From assembly GCA_020725115.1 (NCBI GenBank), contig DYFR01000002.1:132770-196769 (forward strand): a stretch of 64,000 nt of DNA, given 5' to 3'. Below are positions 26,840-35,339 of the stretch, in pieces; the first letter of the stretch is position 1; the number at the start of each line of letters is the position of its first letter. This stretch comes from Thiohalomonas denitrificans (GTDB taxonomy: Bacteria; Pseudomonadota; Gammaproteobacteria; Thiohalomonadales; Thiohalomonadaceae). The position numbers and the translations under genes are program-made. Under the pieces are notes generated by a model, which saw only the letters and a program-made list of their open reading frames with translations, did not search any database and was not told the origin of the DNA.

Positions 26840-29800
26840 CTAGCGATACAAGCGATGCGGGACGCGCGAGGTCTCGCCATGAAAATACTTGTAGCGGAAC
26901 AGCGCATCGAGGCCGTGGCAGTTGGTGCACAAATTGAAATTGCTCTTGTTGCGCAGGAAGCTGTTCAGCGCATTGCCTTCCACATTGCGCCCCGGCCCCT
27001 CGCGCTCCACCCCCGCCTGCCATTGATGGGCGTTATGGCAGGTGGGACAGGAGATCACGCCACTGTCCACCACGGCTCCGTCCTTATCGTACACGGGATA
27101 AGAACCGAAAATCTCTCCTGGTCGCGGCCAGCCGCGCACCGATACCACCTGGATATCCTGCGGGTGGTTGAGTCTGACCGGCACCTTGCCCGCCGCCACC
27201 TTGTCCGGTGCATGGCAGCTGCGGCACAGACTCTCCATCACCTCCTGCCCCTCGGTGGTGCTGCGTCCCCACAAGCGCGTGCGAAGCTGGGCGTTATGCA
27301 CCGCATGGCATTGGCCACAGACACCGGATTCCTGCACCGTCTGCCCGCGTGCATTGCGCTGTTGCGGTGCGGTGATGCGCAGATCATGTTCGGTATTGCG
27401 CACCCAGCGGGCATCCATATGGCAGTCCGCGCACAGATCACCTGCCGGTGCCGCCGGCAGACGCAGAAAGCTATCGCTTGCCTGCCCCTCCACCCTGGCA
27501 CTGGCTCCTGCCTTGCTGTGTGCCTCACCCGGCACCCATTGGTGCGGATTGTGGCAGGTCGGGCAGCTGACGCGACCATCGTCCGGATCGCGCGTGCCAT
27601 CGACACGAAACAGCGGCAGCGAGGTCTCGACACCGACATTCTTCACATCGACCCGTAGTGGATGGGAATGCTGTCCCACCTGCTTCTCCTGCGCCAGGCC
27701 ACCATCCTGGTGGCAACCCTGGCACAGCTGCGCCATGGTGTCGGCACCCTCGCCGCTATAGGTTGCCCACAGGCGGGCACCACCGGCATTGTGCGGCTGA
27801 TGACACTGGGCACAGACATTCACCTTCTGCGCCGCCTGCCTGTCCTTGGGACGGGACAGTTTCAGATTGTGCTTGGACCAGGCCACCATCCCCTTGTCGG
27901 TGTGGCAGTTGCGGCACAGCGTAGCCTCGGCATCATTGGCCAGACGCAGGAACTTGCCCTCCTTCGCCGGCTGCCGGTGCGGGTCATGGCAGCTGGCGCA
28001 GGCGACATTCCCCCCCGCCGCCACCTTGCGCCCATCGGCGGCGAACAAGGGCAGCGGCCGCAAGACACCGGTTTCAAACAGATCACGCACCTGGCTCAAC
28101 CAGCCCTGCGCAGTGGCGACAATGCCGATGCGCGCAATGGGCACATCCACCGGATGGGTATGCTCACCCACGGTGCGGCCATGCGCCGCCCCCTGCTCCC
28201 GGTGGCAGGAAAGGCAGATGGAGGACACCGGATCCACACCCGGCTCCGGCGCCAGCGCCCACATGCGCGGCCCCTCTCCCTGATGTACCCGATGGCATGT
28301 ATCACATACCCCGTTCACCTCCGGCAGACTGACATGCTGCTTCATCTTGCTGCGGTCATGCGGCGTTCCGGCCAGCGCCTTCTTTTCCTCATGACAACCG
28401 AGACACAGTGACGAGCCACGCACATTGTCGCGGCGCAAGAAACTGTTGCTGGCATCCCCCTCGGTCTGCAGATCGTCGACCACCTTGTCATCGGGCGCCC
28501 AGCGGTGTGGATCATGGCAGCTGGCACAGGTCACCTGGCCGCCACTGCTGACGGCCAGCCCCTCGGGACTGTAAGCCGGCAGGTCAGTGCCGGCATTGAT
28601 GCCCTGCATGGCGCGTCCCACCGGGTGACTATGAATGCCGGGCAGCTTGGCCTCGGCCACTGCCCCTTTCTGGTGGCAGCTCAGACAATTGGCCGCCATG
28701 GGATCATCGCTGCCGCCCGGTGATCGTGCCCACATCTTCGGCCCGCTGCCGCCATGGGGCAGATGACAGCTGGCACATACACCGTTCGCTGCCGGCTGCT
28801 CCCTGATGTTGGTGACGTCAGGATGGCTGCCTGTCAGATTGTGCCGCGTGGCCGTCACGCTGCGCTCGCGCTGATGGCATTCCTGACACAGCGCCGAATC
28901 CTCATTGCTGCGGATCAGTATCTTTCCCTCCGACAGGGCGCCATGGGGACGATGACAGGTCTGGCAAACCACCTCGCCCGATGTGCCCAGGCGCGCACCA
29001 TCATCCAGCAGTTGCTGCGGCACCTTCACCTTGTCCGGACGCACATTCACCGGATGGGTACCCTTGCGTGCGGCCTCGCTGCGCGTCGTGGCATGACGGT
29101 CATCGTGGCAAGTAGCGCACAGGGCCGAATTGGTGTTGTCCACCACCAGCAGTTTTTCCGCCGTGGCGGCACCATGCACCCGATGACACGACTGACAGAT
29201 CACCTCATCATCATTGCCACCGAACTTGGCGCCGCCTTGCTCCAGCACCGCCGGCTTGTGTTCCAACGGTTTGAACACCGGATGATTGCCCTCGCCGCTG
29301 CCGGTACTGCGATCCAGGTGACAGGCCAGACACAGACTGGAGTCAACGTTTTCCACACGCATGAACACCGGCGAATACTCCTGCTCCCAATTCACGCCAT
29401 GGGCACTGTGACAGGTGCCGCAATACAGCCGACCATCATCATTGAGCGGGAAGATCTCCTTGCCGTCCTTGCGCGGGATGTGGATCTTCTCGGAAGGCTG
29501 GATACCCAGGGGATGAAAATGTTCCCGTTTGGCCCAGACGAAGCGCGAATCGCGCACAAAACCATCGTGACAGGAGAAACACATGCGCTCGGTACTGACC
29601 ACATCCTGCCGCCCGGTCGGTTCCACTGGACGTGGCTCGTAAGGGATCAGGGTGGTGACATTCTCGCGCTGGAAATCATCCAGCCACATCACATGGCAAA
29701 TGGAACACTCGCGCTTGGGTGAAATATCGCGCGCCCCGGCCGTTGTTGCCCACAACAGGCACAGGCACAGCAACCACGCCAGACCTCGCCCGCCCATCAT
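26840..29800 (-). CDS. 24-haem c-type cytochrome
   Basis: A 986-residue exported cytochrome (signal peptide MMGGRGLAWLLCLCLLWATT, cut after AGA) with 24 CXXCH motifs, none missing a residue. Much of the protein is built from repeats in which a CXXCH-xPH(R/Q)W motif is followed by SFLR and then LCxxCH, e.g. CASCHDPHRWAPDD then SNSFLRRDN, CPTCHNPHQWVPGE then SDSFLRLP, and CPTCHNAHQWQAGV then NSFLRNKS. No lipobox. Cytochromes with more than 20 haems next to a barrel porin fit the outer-face partner of a porin-cytochrome conduit. ATG 29800 or 29797 is the start; the ribosome site is weak and may rely on coupling to the NHL gene 18 nt upstream. Confidence 0.94.
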   Translation of the reverse strand: MMGGRGLAWLLCLCLLWATTAGARDISPKRECSICHVMWLDDFQRENVTTLIPYEPRPVEPTGRQDVVSTERMCFSCHDGFVRDSRFVWAKREHFHPLGIQPSEKIHIPRKDGKEIFPLNDDGRLYCGTCHSAHGVNWEQEYSPVFMRVENVDSSLCLACHLDRSTGSGEGNHPVFKPLEHKPAVLEQGGAKFGGNDDEVICQSCHRVHGAATAEKLLVVDNTNSALCATCHDDRHATTRSEAARKGTHPVNVRPDKVKVPQQLLDDGARLGTSGEVVCQTCHRPHGALSEGKILIRSNEDSALCQECHQRERSVTATRHNLTGSHPDVTNIREQPAANGVCASCHLPHGGSGPKMWARSPGGSDDPMAANCLSCHQKGAVAEAKLPGIHSHPVGRAMQGINAGTDLPAYSPEGLAVSSGGQVTCASCHDPHRWAPDDKVVDDLQTEGDASNSFLRRDNVRGSSLCLGCHEEKKALAGTPHDRSKMKQHVSLPEVNGVCDTCHRVHQGEGPRMWALAPEPGVDPVSSICLSCHREQGAAHGRTVGEHTHPVDVPIARIGIVATAQGWLSQVRDLFETGVLRPLPLFAADGRKVAAGGNVACASCHDPHRQPAKEGKFLRLANDAEATLCRNCHTDKGMVAWSKHNLKLSRPKDRQAAQKVNVCAQCHQPHNAGGARLWATYSGEGADTMAQLCQGCHQDGGLAQEKQVGQHSHPLRVDVKNVGVETSLPLFRVDGTRDPDDGRVSCPTCHNPHQWVPGEAHSKAGASARVEGQASDSFLRLPAAPAGDLCADCHMDARWVRNTEHDLRITAPQQRNARGQTVQESGVCGQCHAVHNAQLRTRLWGRSTTEGQEVMESLCRSCHAPDKVAAGKVPVRLNHPQDIQVVSVRGWPRPGEIFGSYPVYDKDGAVVDSGVISCPTCHNAHQWQAGVEREGPGRNVEGNALNSFLRNKSNFNLCTNCHGLDALFRYKYFHGETSRVPHRLYR

Positions 29801-29817
29801 GCCATTCAATCCCGGGG

Positions 29818-30741
29818 TTACCGAAGTTCGAACACGGAAACGCGATTGGCCAACATCTCCGTCACGTACAGACGCCCGTCCAGGCTTGCCGCCAGACCTA
29901 CCGGCGCAACAAACCGGTGCGGCCTGCCCCCCTGCCCCAGGACATGCAACAGCCGATAACCGCTGTCGAACACCTGCACCACTTCCATATAACTGTCGCT
30001 GATGTAATAGCGCCCGGCCTGATCGATCGCAATCCCCTTGGGCCGGAACAACTGCCCCGGCAACACGCCCCACTCACCCAGCTGATAGTGGTAACGACCA
30101 TCTTCATCAAATATCTGAACCCGCGTATTGAGCACATCCACCACCGCGACCAGCCCCTCACGCACCGCCAGCGTGGCCGGATAGCGGAACTGCCCCTGGG
30201 CCACGCCTTCGCCGCCCCAGGAACCCAATACCTCACCCTGCGGCGAGAGTTTCATCACCCGATGGGTGTTATTGCCGGTAACGAACAGATTTCCGCTCAG
30301 CTCGCTGACCGCCACATCGGCCGGACGTACCGGTTTGCCGCCATCCAGCAACGGCAGGGAACGCAGGAAACGCCCCTCCCCATCCAGTACCTGAATGCGA
30401 TGATTGCCGGCATCGGCCACATACACCAGTCCATGACGATCGACGGCCACACCGAGCGGCTCGGCAAACTGCGCGGCACCGGCGCCATGCTGGCCGACGG
30501 CGGCGATGAAGCCACCCAGCGCGTCATAGATCACCAGGCGATGATTGCCGCCATCCACCACATACGCGCGGCCGTTGCCGGCCACCGCCACATCGCTGGG
30601 CAAGGCCAGCGGCATACCGCCGGCACCGGCGAGCCGATGCAGCGGGGCGATCTCGCCGATGCGCAAATCCTGCGCCACGGCCAGGCCCACCCATCCCATC
30701 AGCACCATCAGCACCATCAGCAGCCAATACCGCATCGTCAT
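29818..30741 (-). CDS. Exported NHL-repeat beta-propeller protein
   Basis: A 307-residue protein with a signal peptide (MTMRYWLLMVLMVLMGWVGL, cut after AVA) and about six NHL repeats: LPSDVAVAGNGRAYVVDGGN, EPLGVAVDRHGLVYVADAGN, RPADVAVSELSGNLFVTGNN, YPATLAVREGLVAVVDVLNT and RPKGIAIDQAGRYYISDSYM. Unlike the other two NHL proteins it lacks the WPAPP leader. ATG 30741 was chosen at the signal peptide; in-frame sequence up to 30792 is possible but unlikely. A 126-bp repeat separates it from the upstream trihaem gene. Confidence 0.87.
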   Translation of the reverse strand: MTMRYWLLMVLMVLMGWVGLAVAQDLRIGEIAPLHRLAGAGGMPLALPSDVAVAGNGRAYVVDGGNHRLVIYDALGGFIAAVGQHGAGAAQFAEPLGVAVDRHGLVYVADAGNHRIQVLDGEGRFLRSLPLLDGGKPVRPADVAVSELSGNLFVTGNNTHRVMKLSPQGEVLGSWGGEGVAQGQFRYPATLAVREGLVAVVDVLNTRVQIFDEDGRYHYQLGEWGVLPGQLFRPKGIAIDQAGRYYISDSYMEVVQVFDSGYRLLHVLGQGGRPHRFVAPVGLAASLDGRLYVTEMLANRVSVFELR

Positions 30742-30812
30742 CCAGCCATCCGAACCACGTATGAATAAAACCGTTTCTCTTGCCCGCGCCATCCCTGGCG
30801 ACCGCCATGCGG

Positions 30813-30938
30813 CTAAATAAGCGTTCCGAATCGGTATCCACCTTATCTTCGGTGTGTCATAGGGCGGGCCGTGCCCGCCGCCGCACGGCGCCCATGGGAC
30901 GCCCTATGCCTGGTTATGAATTCGGAACAGCTATTTAG
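30813..30938. repeat. MITE-like element, family E (copy 1)
   Basis: A 126-bp element with terminal inverted repeats CTAAATAAGCGTTCCGAAT and ATTCGGAACAGCTATTTAG and an inner GGGCGGGC/GCCCGCC palindrome. It has no ORF. Copy 2 at 57125-57250 is the same length and differs at two positions. Its right end supplies the TAA stop codon (30935-30937) of the trihaem cytochrome. Confidence 0.9.
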
Positions 30939-32011
30939 CGTCGCCCGCCCGGCGGATTGTCATAATTGTCACGCCACCACGAGCGCGGATCGTCACGCAG
31001 CTGCCGGCTCGGCTCCGGAAGTTTTACCTCCTTGCCGACCAACACCTCCTTGCTTGCCGGATCCGTACCGCCATGGAAGATGGTAGGAATATAGAACTCG
31101 CGGTATTTTTGCACGATGCCAACGATGTTCAGATTGGTCAGTGCCGCCACACGGGCATCGGCAAAGCCCAGCTCGCGGAACGGAATGTAACTCTCCTTCT
31201 CGTCGACATGGCAGCGGGTACAGAACCGCCCCACCGGATTGACGGTAGCGTGGAACATCTTCTTGATGGCCCCCTGCTGCTGCGGAGTAAGTTCGCCGCG
31301 TACGGCAAGGAAATTGCGCGCGTCCTCGCTCTGCTCGGTTATCTCCAGCAGTTTTTCCGTACCGTTGGGCAGCATCTGGTAGGGGACGATCTTGGAGAAA
31401 TAATCATCCGTCAGTGCCAGACTGCCGGTGGCCGGATTCACCTCCAGACCAAAAGGCTTGCCCTTGACCTCAATGCCGGAGTAGTTGAGCCAGCGCAGGC
31501 GAATATCCTTTTCCGGTACCTTGGCATCATCGGCATGACAGGTCATGCAACCGGCAAACTGGGTGTGCATGTTGAGCAGGGTGCGCACCATCGGCTTGGC
31601 GGAATGCGGATATTCGCCGTGACAGGAGTAGCAGATGGGCTGCACGCCGCTGCTGTATGCATTAGTGGCCGGCAGGTTATGGAAATGGCGGACACGCTCC
31701 GCCAGATGCTCCTTGTCAAGACTTGCGAACAGAACATTCTCCTGCGGCTTGGCCATCAGTCTGTGGCCGAACATCTTGTACAGCGAAGCGCCGGCAAGAA
31801 GCAGGATGATGGACCACAGCATCATTGACACCATCCACGACCACATTGGATGACTGGTACGCCTGCCGGCAATACTGGTGAGGTCATCGGTGGCAGGCGC
31901 GGGGATACGGGCCTTGTGGTCAACGATGATCAAAATGGCAATGGTGAAGAAGATGAACATCAACACCGCCAGCGCGATGAAAATACTGTCTAGTTGTACG
32001 ATGGTATGCAT
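30935..32011 (-). CDS. Membrane-anchored trihaem c-type cytochrome
   Basis: A 358-residue protein starting MHTIVQLDSIFIALAVLMFI with two N-terminal transmembrane helices (residues ~8-30 and ~56-78) and a periplasmic domain with three haem motifs: CYSCHGEYPH, CMTCHADD and CTRCHVDE. Adjacent cytochrome b and a 37-residue membrane peptide suggest a quinone:cytochrome c oxidoreductase unit at the inner membrane. The open frame upstream of ATG 32011 covers the small gene. The final codons PPGGRR* use a stop provided by the family-E repeat, so the natural C-terminus may have been cut or changed. Confidence 0.9.
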   Translation of the reverse strand: MHTIVQLDSIFIALAVLMFIFFTIAILIIVDHKARIPAPATDDLTSIAGRRTSHPMWSWMVSMMLWSIILLLAGASLYKMFGHRLMAKPQENVLFASLDKEHLAERVRHFHNLPATNAYSSGVQPICYSCHGEYPHSAKPMVRTLLNMHTQFAGCMTCHADDAKVPEKDIRLRWLNYSGIEVKGKPFGLEVNPATGSLALTDDYFSKIVPYQMLPNGTEKLLEITEQSEDARNFLAVRGELTPQQQGAIKKMFHATVNPVGRFCTRCHVDEKESYIPFRELGFADARVAALTNLNIVGIVQKYREFYIPTIFHGGTDPASKEVLVGKEVKLPEPSRQLRDDPRSWWRDNYDNPPGGRR

Positions 32012-32027
32012 GGCAGTCGCCCCAATC

Positions 32028-32141
32028 CTATTCAGTGAGCATGAGCCAGATAACGAAGATGCCGAACACCGTCCAGGCGAGGATGATCGCCAGCGTGGTG
32101 TAGGCAAACACCTTTTGCAGCGGGGTCAATGGCGTAATCAC
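32028..32141 (-). CDS. 37-residue single-span membrane protein
   Basis: Reads VITPLTPLQKVFAYTTLAII LAWTVFGIFVIWLMLTE, one transmembrane helix. GTG 32141 overlaps the cytochrome b stop as GTGA, and the stop is 17 nt before the trihaem ATG, so it is tightly coupled on both sides. Its size and place resemble CcoQ-like or CydX-like accessory subunits of membrane cytochrome complexes; this is inference from position. Confidence 0.7.
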   Translation of the reverse strand: MITPLTPLQKVFAYTTLAIILAWTVFGIFVIWLMLTE

Positions 32142-33100
32142 GACACCGTGCTCCGCACCATATCCATTTGCAGCAGCGCGCCGGCATCTTCCTCCACGGG
32201 CTGCGCCAGGCCGCGTTCCTGCAGCATCTCCCGCAGCAGGCGCCGTTCTTCCGGCAGCTCCACCAGGCAGCGCAGATACTCCAGGAAGTGCTCTTCCATC
32301 TGGTGTTCGCGGGTGATAAATCCCGTCAGATAGGTCCATTGCATGGGGAAACGCCCCGGCGCCAGATGAACGTTGTACCAATGCCAGAAGGCGATGGTGA
32401 GCAGGGCCAGCAGTGCCTCGTGCGGATGGGACAGACGCATGATTTCCTGAAAATGCGACGCCACCGTGCTGGGCAGGATACTGGCCCATACATCGGGGAA
32501 CAGGAAGCTGGAGCCGGAGACCACCATCACTGTGTTGCCGAATGCCGCGGCAAAATAGTGGATCTTCTGCTTGTACATGAACTTGTCCATTTCCGGCCGT
32601 TGCACGCGCTTGCCGGCGAAATACAGCATATCCTCCTTGAAGTCGCGGGCATCCTTCCACAGCGGAATGATGGTACGTCGAATATCGAAGCGCCGCGCCC
32701 CGATGCGCTGGATCGTACCGAACAACAGGGTTCCGATGTGATACACCATGGAGAAGATCATCACCACCGCCAGCGTACGGTGGATTACGCGCGTCACCTC
32801 CACCCCGCCCAGCATGTTGTTGAACGGTTCTGCCCAGAATGCGTCGTTGTAATAAATGGGCAGGCCGGTGAAGGCCAGCAGCAGGAAGGTGGTAAAGGTC
32901 AGCAGATGCTGAATGCGGATATGAATATTGTAACGCGGCAAATCACCAATCGGATTGGACACCACATTCTTGTACAGCCGCTTGCGGTCATCCGGCATCA
33001 TGGCAATCAGCTCATCCAGCTCCTTGATCTCCTCCCAGGAGAGTTCACGCTGCCGGATACTGGTTTCCAGGACGGCCTTGGCTTCAGTGGAAAGTTTCAT
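32138..33100 (-). CDS. Di-haem-type cytochrome b membrane subunit
   Basis: A 320-residue membrane protein with four helices in the centre (e.g. IQHLLTFTTFLLLAFTGLPI, VIHRTLAVVMIFSMVYHIGT, YFAAAFGNTVMVVSGSSFLF, EALLALLTIAFWHWYNVHLA). The histidines in IQH, VIHRT, VYHIG and FWHWYNVH fit b-haem ligation as in formate dehydrogenase gamma/thiosulfate reductase cytochrome b. Long hydrophilic N- and C-termini are cytoplasmic. It probably exchanges electrons between quinol and the neighbouring multihaem proteins. ATG 33100 has GAGGA 5 nt upstream. Confidence 0.88.
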   Translation of the reverse strand: MKLSTEAKAVLETSIRQRELSWEEIKELDELIAMMPDDRKRLYKNVVSNPIGDLPRYNIHIRIQHLLTFTTFLLLAFTGLPIYYNDAFWAEPFNNMLGGVEVTRVIHRTLAVVMIFSMVYHIGTLLFGTIQRIGARRFDIRRTIIPLWKDARDFKEDMLYFAGKRVQRPEMDKFMYKQKIHYFAAAFGNTVMVVSGSSFLFPDVWASILPSTVASHFQEIMRLSHPHEALLALLTIAFWHWYNVHLAPGRFPMQWTYLTGFITREHQMEEHFLEYLRCLVELPEERRLLREMLQERGLAQPVEEDAGALLQMDMVRSTVS

Positions 33101-33135
33101 GTCAGTCCTCGTGCGAATTCGTCAGTATGCTGCAA

Positions 33136-34281
33136 TCAGTTATCCAGGCCATTACGGCGCCGGCGCCAGGAACTGCCACGAACAAAGCGCCAGCTCACGC
33201 CATCGCGCAGACGCCCGACTGTCTCCACGAACGCCATGCCAACAAGACCAATCATCACCGCGTCACCGACGATGGTATAGATCAGCTCGGCATAGTAGTT
33301 GAACGGATTGATGGCCTTGGCGCTGGTTGGATGCGGATCGATGGCCGCGTAGTTGGCATCCGCCACCTTGTGACAACGCTGACAGGTCTCGACCCTGTTG
33401 TTGGCATGTACGGGCGAGACCGGATCACGTGACGGTCGCAACTCATGCACACTCATGTAGTAGTTTTCAGAAGCCGCATGACAATCAAGGCAGTTGGCCA
33501 CATCGGATGTACCATACTTGGTCATCTTGCCGTGAAAACTGAGCTGATAGGACTCACCGGCAATGGGGAATTTATGACCCAGCTCCCTGCCCTCTTCCTT
33601 GGCCAGTTGCACACGCCGCTCCACCAGCTCCTTGTCGTTGTGACAGGAGAGGCACATGGCGACAATTTCCTGTGACGAACGCTTCACCTCACGGATGCGG
33701 CGACTGGTGTGGTTGTACCATTTTTCGGAAAACTGCTGATCCTCATGACAGACCACGCAGCGCTCGATGATGTGCGGCGGCGGTGCCTCCTCGGCAGCGT
33801 TATAGAGCGGATTGGTGTGGCAGGTGATGCAGTAGGGCTTGTCGCCATCCGGCCCCAGCTCGACCTTCTGCCGCCCATGCACACTCTCCTTGAAGGCATC
33901 ATTGATCGACTTGTGACTGAAGGGCTTGCCGGTCGAGGGGTTGGTCACCGAATGACACTCGCTGTCGCAGCGCACCCCCTGCACCAGGGGCTTGTGTGGC
34001 AGCTCCTTGATTTCGCTGTGGCAGTCACGGCAGGGTACGTTGCGGTGCACCGTGCGGGAAAAGACATCCGGCAGGATGTAATAGTTCTTCTGCACACCCT
34101 CCTCGGTGACACGACCCATCTTTGGATATTTGTGACACATCAGGCAGGCCTCATCGTCCTCGAAGGCCATGACCTGCGTACCCGACAGCAGGAGCAGCGT
34201 GACGGCCAGCCACCAGCCCCAACGGACGGTGCACCGTTGCACTCCCTCCCGACTCCCCTTTTTCATTGTTGTCCACCCCAT
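33136..34281 (-). CDS. Octahaem c-type cytochrome with C-terminal membrane anchor
   Basis: A 381-residue protein with a signal peptide (WWLAVTLLLLSGTQVMA) and eight haem sites: CLMCH, CRDCH, an unusual CX3CH (CDSECH), CITCH, CVVCH, CLSCH, CLDCH and CQRCH. A transmembrane helix near residues ~325-345 (LIYTIVGDAVMIGLVGMAFV) followed by an Arg-rich tail anchors it in the inner membrane from the periplasmic side. ATG 34281 is preferred (AAGGAG 10 nt upstream); TTG 34302 is the longest possibility. Beside cytochrome b it is a candidate for the first periplasmic electron acceptor or donor. Confidence 0.92.
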   Translation of the reverse strand: MGWTTMKKGSREGVQRCTVRWGWWLAVTLLLLSGTQVMAFEDDEACLMCHKYPKMGRVTEEGVQKNYYILPDVFSRTVHRNVPCRDCHSEIKELPHKPLVQGVRCDSECHSVTNPSTGKPFSHKSINDAFKESVHGRQKVELGPDGDKPYCITCHTNPLYNAAEEAPPPHIIERCVVCHEDQQFSEKWYNHTSRRIREVKRSSQEIVAMCLSCHNDKELVERRVQLAKEEGRELGHKFPIAGESYQLSFHGKMTKYGTSDVANCLDCHAASENYYMSVHELRPSRDPVSPVHANNRVETCQRCHKVADANYAAIDPHPTSAKAINPFNYYAELIYTIVGDAVMIGLVGMAFVETVGRLRDGVSWRFVRGSSWRRRRNGLDN

Positions 34282-34334
34282 CTGTTGTTTACTCCTTCGC
34301 AAACCGGCCAGCTCGCCCCATCATGCCGTTGGCA

Positions 34335-35339
34335 TCATTTGTTGTGACAGGTCACGCAGATCTCCTGCACACCGCGGCGCAAGCGGCGTATGCCGTCTGC
34401 CCCCACATCGGCCCGCGCCTGAAACTGCACTCCGCGTTCATGCGGGTTATGGCAGGTGGCACAGGTAACCTTGCCGCTGATCGGATCCAGCGGCAGTATT
34501 TCTTTGCCTTCCAGTTCAATCCTGGCAATCCGTTCCACCACTTCCGGCGAAGGTACCACCAGATGATTCGGACCCTTGCCGCCCGACTGTTGTGCGTAAC
34601 GTGCCCAGCCTCCACCCGGGTGCATGCGCCAGGGATGGCACCCGGTACACAGTTGCGACAATTCCGCCACCACATTGAACTGCACATCGGTCACCCCACG
34701 CGCCGTCTTGCGATCAGGCATGGCGCTGTGACAGACAAAGCAACGCGAACCATCCAGCACCCCCTCATCCGAAATCTGGTCATGCGGATTGAACCGCTCG
34801 TATTGCTGCCGGTCATGGCAACGGAAACACAGTTCGGTGCGTACCGGGTAGGGTCCGCCACGGAAAAAGAACGGATTCAGCCCCCGCTCCCTGGCCCGCT
34901 CCTCCTTGCACTGCATCGGCAGATCATGGCAGGTGAGGCAGCTCACCACATTGCCGTGCCGCACCACCGCCTGATGAAAATCGTCCGGCATGCGCTCGAC
35001 AAATTCCGGCGGCGGCGTCATGCCGACCGCATGGATATAGGCCGCCACACTGGCCGTTTCGTGGCAGCTGTTGCACAGCATATTGGCATCCGTCTGCCGC
35101 AACTTCGCCTCCGCAGGATCGCCCGCATGGCAGGCGGTACAGCCGTCCTTGCGCCAGTGCGGGTTGGGCACCTCATCCGGCTGCAGTTCGCCGCTTTCCA
35201 GTTGCTGTAAAATCATCTCCGGATTCTGCAACAGGGACGCCTCGCGCGCCGCATCGGCTGCCACAGCCCACGGAACACCGCCGGCCGGCACGATGACACA
35301 GGCGGCGGCAAACAGGCCTATCCATCCACGCCCCATCAT
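34335..35339 (-). CDS. Octahaem c-type cytochrome, periplasmic
   Basis: A 334-residue exported cytochrome (signal peptide MMGRGWIGLFAAACVIVPAG, cut near AVAA) with eight CXXCH motifs: CTACH, CNSCH, CLTCH, CFRCH, CFVCH, CTGCH, CATCH and CVTCH. The C-terminus ends directly after the last motif (CVTCHNK). ATG 35339 overlaps the preceding stop as TGATG. With a barrel and a propeller encoded just upstream, this may be the periplasmic cytochrome that docks at the porin. Confidence 0.92.
   Translation of the reverse strand: MMGRGWIGLFAAACVIVPAGGVPWAVAADAAREASLLQNPEMILQQLESGELQPDEVPNPHWRKDGCTACHAGDPAEAKLRQTDANMLCNSCHETASVAAYIHAVGMTPPPEFVERMPDDFHQAVVRHGNVVSCLTCHDLPMQCKEERARERGLNPFFFRGGPYPVRTELCFRCHDRQQYERFNPHDQISDEGVLDGSRCFVCHSAMPDRKTARGVTDVQFNVVAELSQLCTGCHPWRMHPGGGWARYAQQSGGKGPNHLVVPSPEVVERIARIELEGKEILPLDPISGKVTCATCHNPHERGVQFQARADVGADGIRRLRRGVQEICVTCHNK

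Noticed and set aside
30813..30938. Insertion sequence in the cytochrome operon
   Set aside because: Only 126 bp and no transposase ORF; treated as a non-autonomous MITE-like repeat.
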